A stretch of DNA of 64,000 nt from Manihot esculenta (lineage: Eukaryota > Streptophyta > Magnoliopsida > Malpighiales > Euphorbiaceae): positions 31,414,020 to 31,478,019 of the forward strand of contig NC_035170.2 of the NCBI RefSeq assembly GCF_001659605.2. The letters run 5' to 3'. This document shows, piece by piece, positions 60,501 through 64,000 of the stretch (positions are counted from its first letter, which is position 1; each line of letters starts with the position of its first letter). The position numbers and the translations under genes were made by a program. The notes beneath the pieces were generated by a model. It ran no database searches. It had not been told where the DNA came from and was given only the letters and a program-made list of their open reading frames with translations.

Positions 60501-61980
60501 AATTCCTATTATTCCTTATCACCTTCCCACTTTTACATATATTATAGATTAATGGAACTTTAATATTTAACTTGTTTTGCATGTTTTTTTTTTTTTTTTT
60601 TTATCTTTTTCTCCTTAAAGGTAGTTAATTTCATTAAAAATTTCTTTTATTTTTTTACATTAATGAAATTTTAAAATGCTTTAGATAAGGTATGAAAAAA
60701 TAGCAAATATAGTTATTATGAGTTCATGATGAAATTACATATTAACAAGATGAAATTTGTTCATCTTTTAGAGTGTGTGTATATAATTACTAATTTTTTG
60801 ATATCTAATTCCAAAAATTAGGATTTACGGTGTGTGTAAATTTAGTCGGGACATATCATGTGTCTCTTCCTTTATTTCTTCTCTTTTTATCATCTAATGA
60901 CGTATAATCAACACTCTGCTATAGTGTCATTTATTTATGTCACTCAGACTCATACGTATAGACGTGTCAGAATACATCTCTTTATCAGGTGGTTATTTAA
61001 TTTTCTCGACACACATGTTAATAGAATTGCGAAGTAACTAGACTCTTACCTCTTATCATGTCACTATACTAGACTATTCTAGGATAGATCTGCATGTGTA
61101 ATCAGTCCGGTCTGCTTCACGTCACCAGGCTGAGACACTCAATATTGAGTTGGTCTGCTTGAAAATGGCTTGATAGGTTTTGAATATGTGTTTTTGTCCA
61201 GAATTCGATCTCTCCTAAAAAACCAGGCGATATTGTGATTCTATAATGAGTTAATTTTCTAGAAAAATTAAGAATTTATATATATGTTAATATAATAAAG
61301 TTTAAAAAAAGTATGAAATTAATTAGAATATTAAATTAATATCTTTTCTTTTAATAATCTAATTAATTTCATACTTAATTCGTTATACAAAATATACAAA
61401 TTCTAACTAGCTTATTCCTATAAAAATTAATTCATATATAAATCTAAAAAATGTAAAAATTACAAATGATTGTTAAAATAAATAATTTGACACTTTTATC
61501 GAGAATTTAATACTCTTAAATAAAATAAATATCATATTATACTTAAAAAATGATCTTATTAATGATTTCATTGAAAGTTACAATAATTATATTTACCAAT
61601 TTTTTTAAATATTTTTTCTAAAGTATTTCAAATTACAATGATGAATAAAAATTAAGAAACTTTAAATAAAGTTGGTTACCTTCGAAGAAAAGAAAATCAA
61701 AAAATTTTGCAAAATAGATTACATGTTAAAGTTTCATTAATATTATATATAATAATACTGTAGGTGTTACAACTTTACATAAAATAGCAAAAAAAAAAAC
61801 CTAAAAGAAAATCTCAAAAGTGATAAATGAATGTAAAATATATCAACTTTTCATAAAAATAATTAAATAATAACTTTGCATAAAAAATAACAAAAATAAG
61901 CTATTTACATATAACAATATATTAAAATTTATTGTATAATATTAAAATTAATAATTTTACATAAAATAATAAAATATATA
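57531..61980. other. Long AT-rich intergenic stretch
   Basis: Mostly extreme AT. Two islands of ordinary composition: 58225-58400, and 60780-61250 (…GTGTGTGTAAATTTAGTCGG… to …CCAGGCGATATTG). Neither has a recognisable protein or element end. A long T run lies at 60583-60602. Confidence 0.5.
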
Positions 61981-61984
61981 AATA

Positions 61985-62395
61985 AAGAATAAAAAATTGA
62001 GAAAAAACTTATAAATATTTGAAGGATTTGAAGGAAAAATAATAAAATCAATAATGAGAGGACAAGAATTCACATTTGTCCGAATATGGAAAGATAAACT
62101 CTTCCATTTTTGAATTGGAGGTCTTTTATAAATAACTGGCAGGACCATCTTGAGAGGCCGAAAAAAGAATTCCCACGATAGTACCATATTCGACGGCCAT
62201 CCTTCCAAAACATTTTTCTTTTTTTTAAAAAATTCTTCATCACAAAACCAATAGCAATAGTAAAATTATAAAATTTATTTTATAAAAAATTTATTTTATC
62301 TTTTTAAGAGGTTTCAACATCTGAGATTCTGAATTTCAATTGGGATTCCATCGGAAGATTAAAATTCCGACACTGAAATGTAACTGGGTATTAGT
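61985..62395 (-). mobile_element. Decayed fragment of family A LTR
   Basis: The right end (GAGATTCTGAATTTCAATTG, GGAAGATTAAAATTCCGACA, then ACTGGGTATTAG) matches the ends of the minus-strand family A copies (…GGTAGGAATTCCGATACC…GGGTATTACA). Leftward it matches the leader part with a TTTTATAAATAACTGGC version of the LTR TATA region. The other LTR end is missing; no duplication seen. Confidence 0.6.
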
Positions 62396-63640
62396 TAACT
62401 ACTGGAATATTATATGAATTATCAATAAATGAATAAAAATATTATAATCAACAAATAAATATTAACTTTATATTTTCTTTTAAAATATATTAAAATTATA
62501 ACTAACAAAATACACTTACTAAAAACTATATAAAATAAAAAAAAATATCAATCAATATTATTTTTCTTTAAATTAATAACATTTAAATTTTATTTAAAAA
62601 TTAATACATCTTATTTATCTACTTTTTATTATCATTCACATTTTAATTTTTATCTATAAACAAAAATAAAATTAATGAATAAAATAATATTATTTTATTA
62701 TTTCTAAAACGGGTAGTCATAAACTCGTTTGGTCCAACTCATGAGACTTGATATAAAAATGAATTGAATAAAAGAAAGCTCATTTTAAAAATGATCTTAA
62801 ATATCTTGTTCAAATTCAAAAAACAAAACAGACAATTTCGAATTGTCTGTGTGGACTGACAGTATTATTTTATATGAACACTCAACATGCTCTATGAATA
62901 TTTAATCTGTTTATCAAAACAGTGAATTTTGATGAATAATCGAATTTTACGATATTTTAATATTTTATTTTATGGATAAGGTCTTTGCGATCTCGTATCA
63001 GTTCATCAAATATTTATTACGTAACTCTTTTAAATTAATATTAATAGATGATTGTATTAAAAATAAAATAAAATAAAATAAAATTATAATAATAAATTTA
63101 TATATTAATAGTAATATATAAAAAAATAATAAAAACAAAAATTATAAAACAGAAAAAAGTTGAAATTCACTTTTTCAAGTAATTATTTAACATTTTTCAT
63201 TTTATTTATTAAAATATAATAATTAATTATTAATTAAAAATAATAAAAATAATATTTATTTCATTCTATAATTTTTATTTGTTTTATTTTTTATATATAT
63301 TAAAAAATAATTTTTTGATTATACACCTTTTAAATATATTAAATTTTATTGAATATTATTAAAATATATTTTAAATATTTATTTTAAAAAATAATAATTA
63401 ATATGAGATCATTTTGAAAATACATAAATTTAAATAATATTATAATGGTAAAAAATTTATATATTAATTATAATATAAAAATAAACCTAAATATTAATTT
63501 TCAAATAAAAAAAATTATAAAATAAAAAAAATAATATAACAAATATTTTTCAATCAATTTGTAATATTAATATTGCCTTCCTCGAGGGAAGACAAGTCCT
63601 ACATGGTTTTGGAGAAACAAAAAAAAGTCCAAGAGGGTAG
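62396..63640. other. AT-rich DNA upstream of lipoxygenase copy 4
   Basis: AT-rich without gene. 62710-63010 is somewhat more mixed but shows no coding signal. Confidence 0.5.
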
Positions 63641-63642
63641 CT

Positions 63643-63715
63643 CCACGTGGCTTATTTAAAATGAAAAAACAAAACACGTTTCCCTCGCCTTTTGCCCCTG
63701 CCTTGCCTATAAATA
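63643..63715 (+). promoter_or_regulatory. Lipoxygenase copy 4 promoter: G-box and TATA box
   Basis: CCACGTGG (G-box, 63645-63652 region) and TATAAATA (63708-63715) lie about 160 and 97 bp before the ATG. G-boxes are bound by bHLH/bZIP factors, including MYC2 of the jasmonate response; that this site works so is inference. Confidence 0.6.
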
Positions 63716-63804
63716 GCCATACGTGCACCCTCTGTCAAATGAGTTCCATTCATTGATTTCAGTCAAGTCAACCTTCTGATCAAATCTAAAAGAAAAAGAA
63801 AAAT

Positions 63805-64000
63805 ATGTTGAGCTCTCAGATTCAGAACATAAATTTTGCAAAAACTTTCCGTCTTTTACCACCAAAACCTTCTATTGCTAGCCGAGGAAAGAATTCCTTC
63901 CCTACTTTTCATAAGCAGCTGAAGTGTTTCCCTCGTAACAAAACAAGCTTTAGTGTAGTTGCCAGTGTCAGTACCGCCATTGATAAGCCATTATCATCAG
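63805..64000 (+). CDS. Lipoxygenase copy 4, start of exon 1 (cut by window end)
   Basis: ATG at 63805 opens MLSSQIQNINFAKTFRLLPP, continuing with NSFPTFHKQLKCFPRNKTSF and STAIDKPLSS to the window edge (65 residues, no stop). It is clearly nearer to copy 2 (MLSSQLQNLNFTKPFSHLPP) than to copy 1. This part is the plastid transit region. Whether the rest is intact cannot be seen. Confidence 0.85.
   Translation, partial: MLSSQIQNINFAKTFRLLPPKPSIASRGKNSFPTFHKQLKCFPRNKTSFSVVASVSTAIDKPLSS

Overview
The window is nuclear DNA from a flowering plant. Genes carry introns with GT-AG borders, intergenic DNA is very AT-rich, and plastid-targeted proteins and plant retrotransposons are present. Gene content and repeat style fit a eudicot; Euphorbiaceae (cassava or rubber relatives) is my impression only. 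No prokaryotic or organellar features were seen.

Layout. 1-1267: 3' part of an MCTP/FTIP-type C2 protein gene (+). 1986-3418: complete four-exon ribosomal protein eL6 gene (-) with telo-box promoter. 3745-7083: truncated Ty3/gypsy (Tat-like) retrotransposon end, split by a 2.2-kb solo LTR; a 283-bp deletion derivative of the same LTR family lies at 7507-7789. 9258-11283: decayed LINE. 12037-14630: plastid two-RRM protein of PSRP2 type (+). 15740-17055: Clot-type thioredoxin-fold gene (-), convergent with it. 17667-28563: one old Tat-like retrotransposon on the minus strand with matching LTRs, a 5-bp target duplication, a gag remnant, no visible pol and an antisense extra ORF. It holds a solo LTR that itself holds another solo LTR. 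29400-34600: array of four tiny genes (60-68 aa) of a family I do not recognise. 36013-38874: complete five-exon uroporphyrinogen-III C-methyltransferase gene (UPM1, siroheme branch). 39738-40933 and 48053-48647: two related MULE-like inverted-repeat elements. 42615-64000: a cluster of plastid-type 13-lipoxygenases. It has one intact nine-exon gene, one pseudogene, one shredded copy split by a 1.5-kb foldback element made of hairpins, and the start of a fourth copy at the right edge. The rest is AT-rich DNA with decayed repeats.

The single-copy genes are unrelated housekeeping or plastid functions. Two loci show local gene birth and decay: the tiny-gene array and the lipoxygenase cluster. The transposable elements give a readable order of insertion, because six insertions still show exact target-site duplications: GTGGC, ATAAT, TGTGA, ATCCT, ACTCG and the 9-bp ATTATTTTG, with a further 9-bp TTAATGTTA at 39.7 kb. 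The candidates for a little-described system are the hairpin-module foldback element (54023-55532), the small-protein array, and the solo-LTR family carrying repeated TTCGGCCGCCGAA modules.
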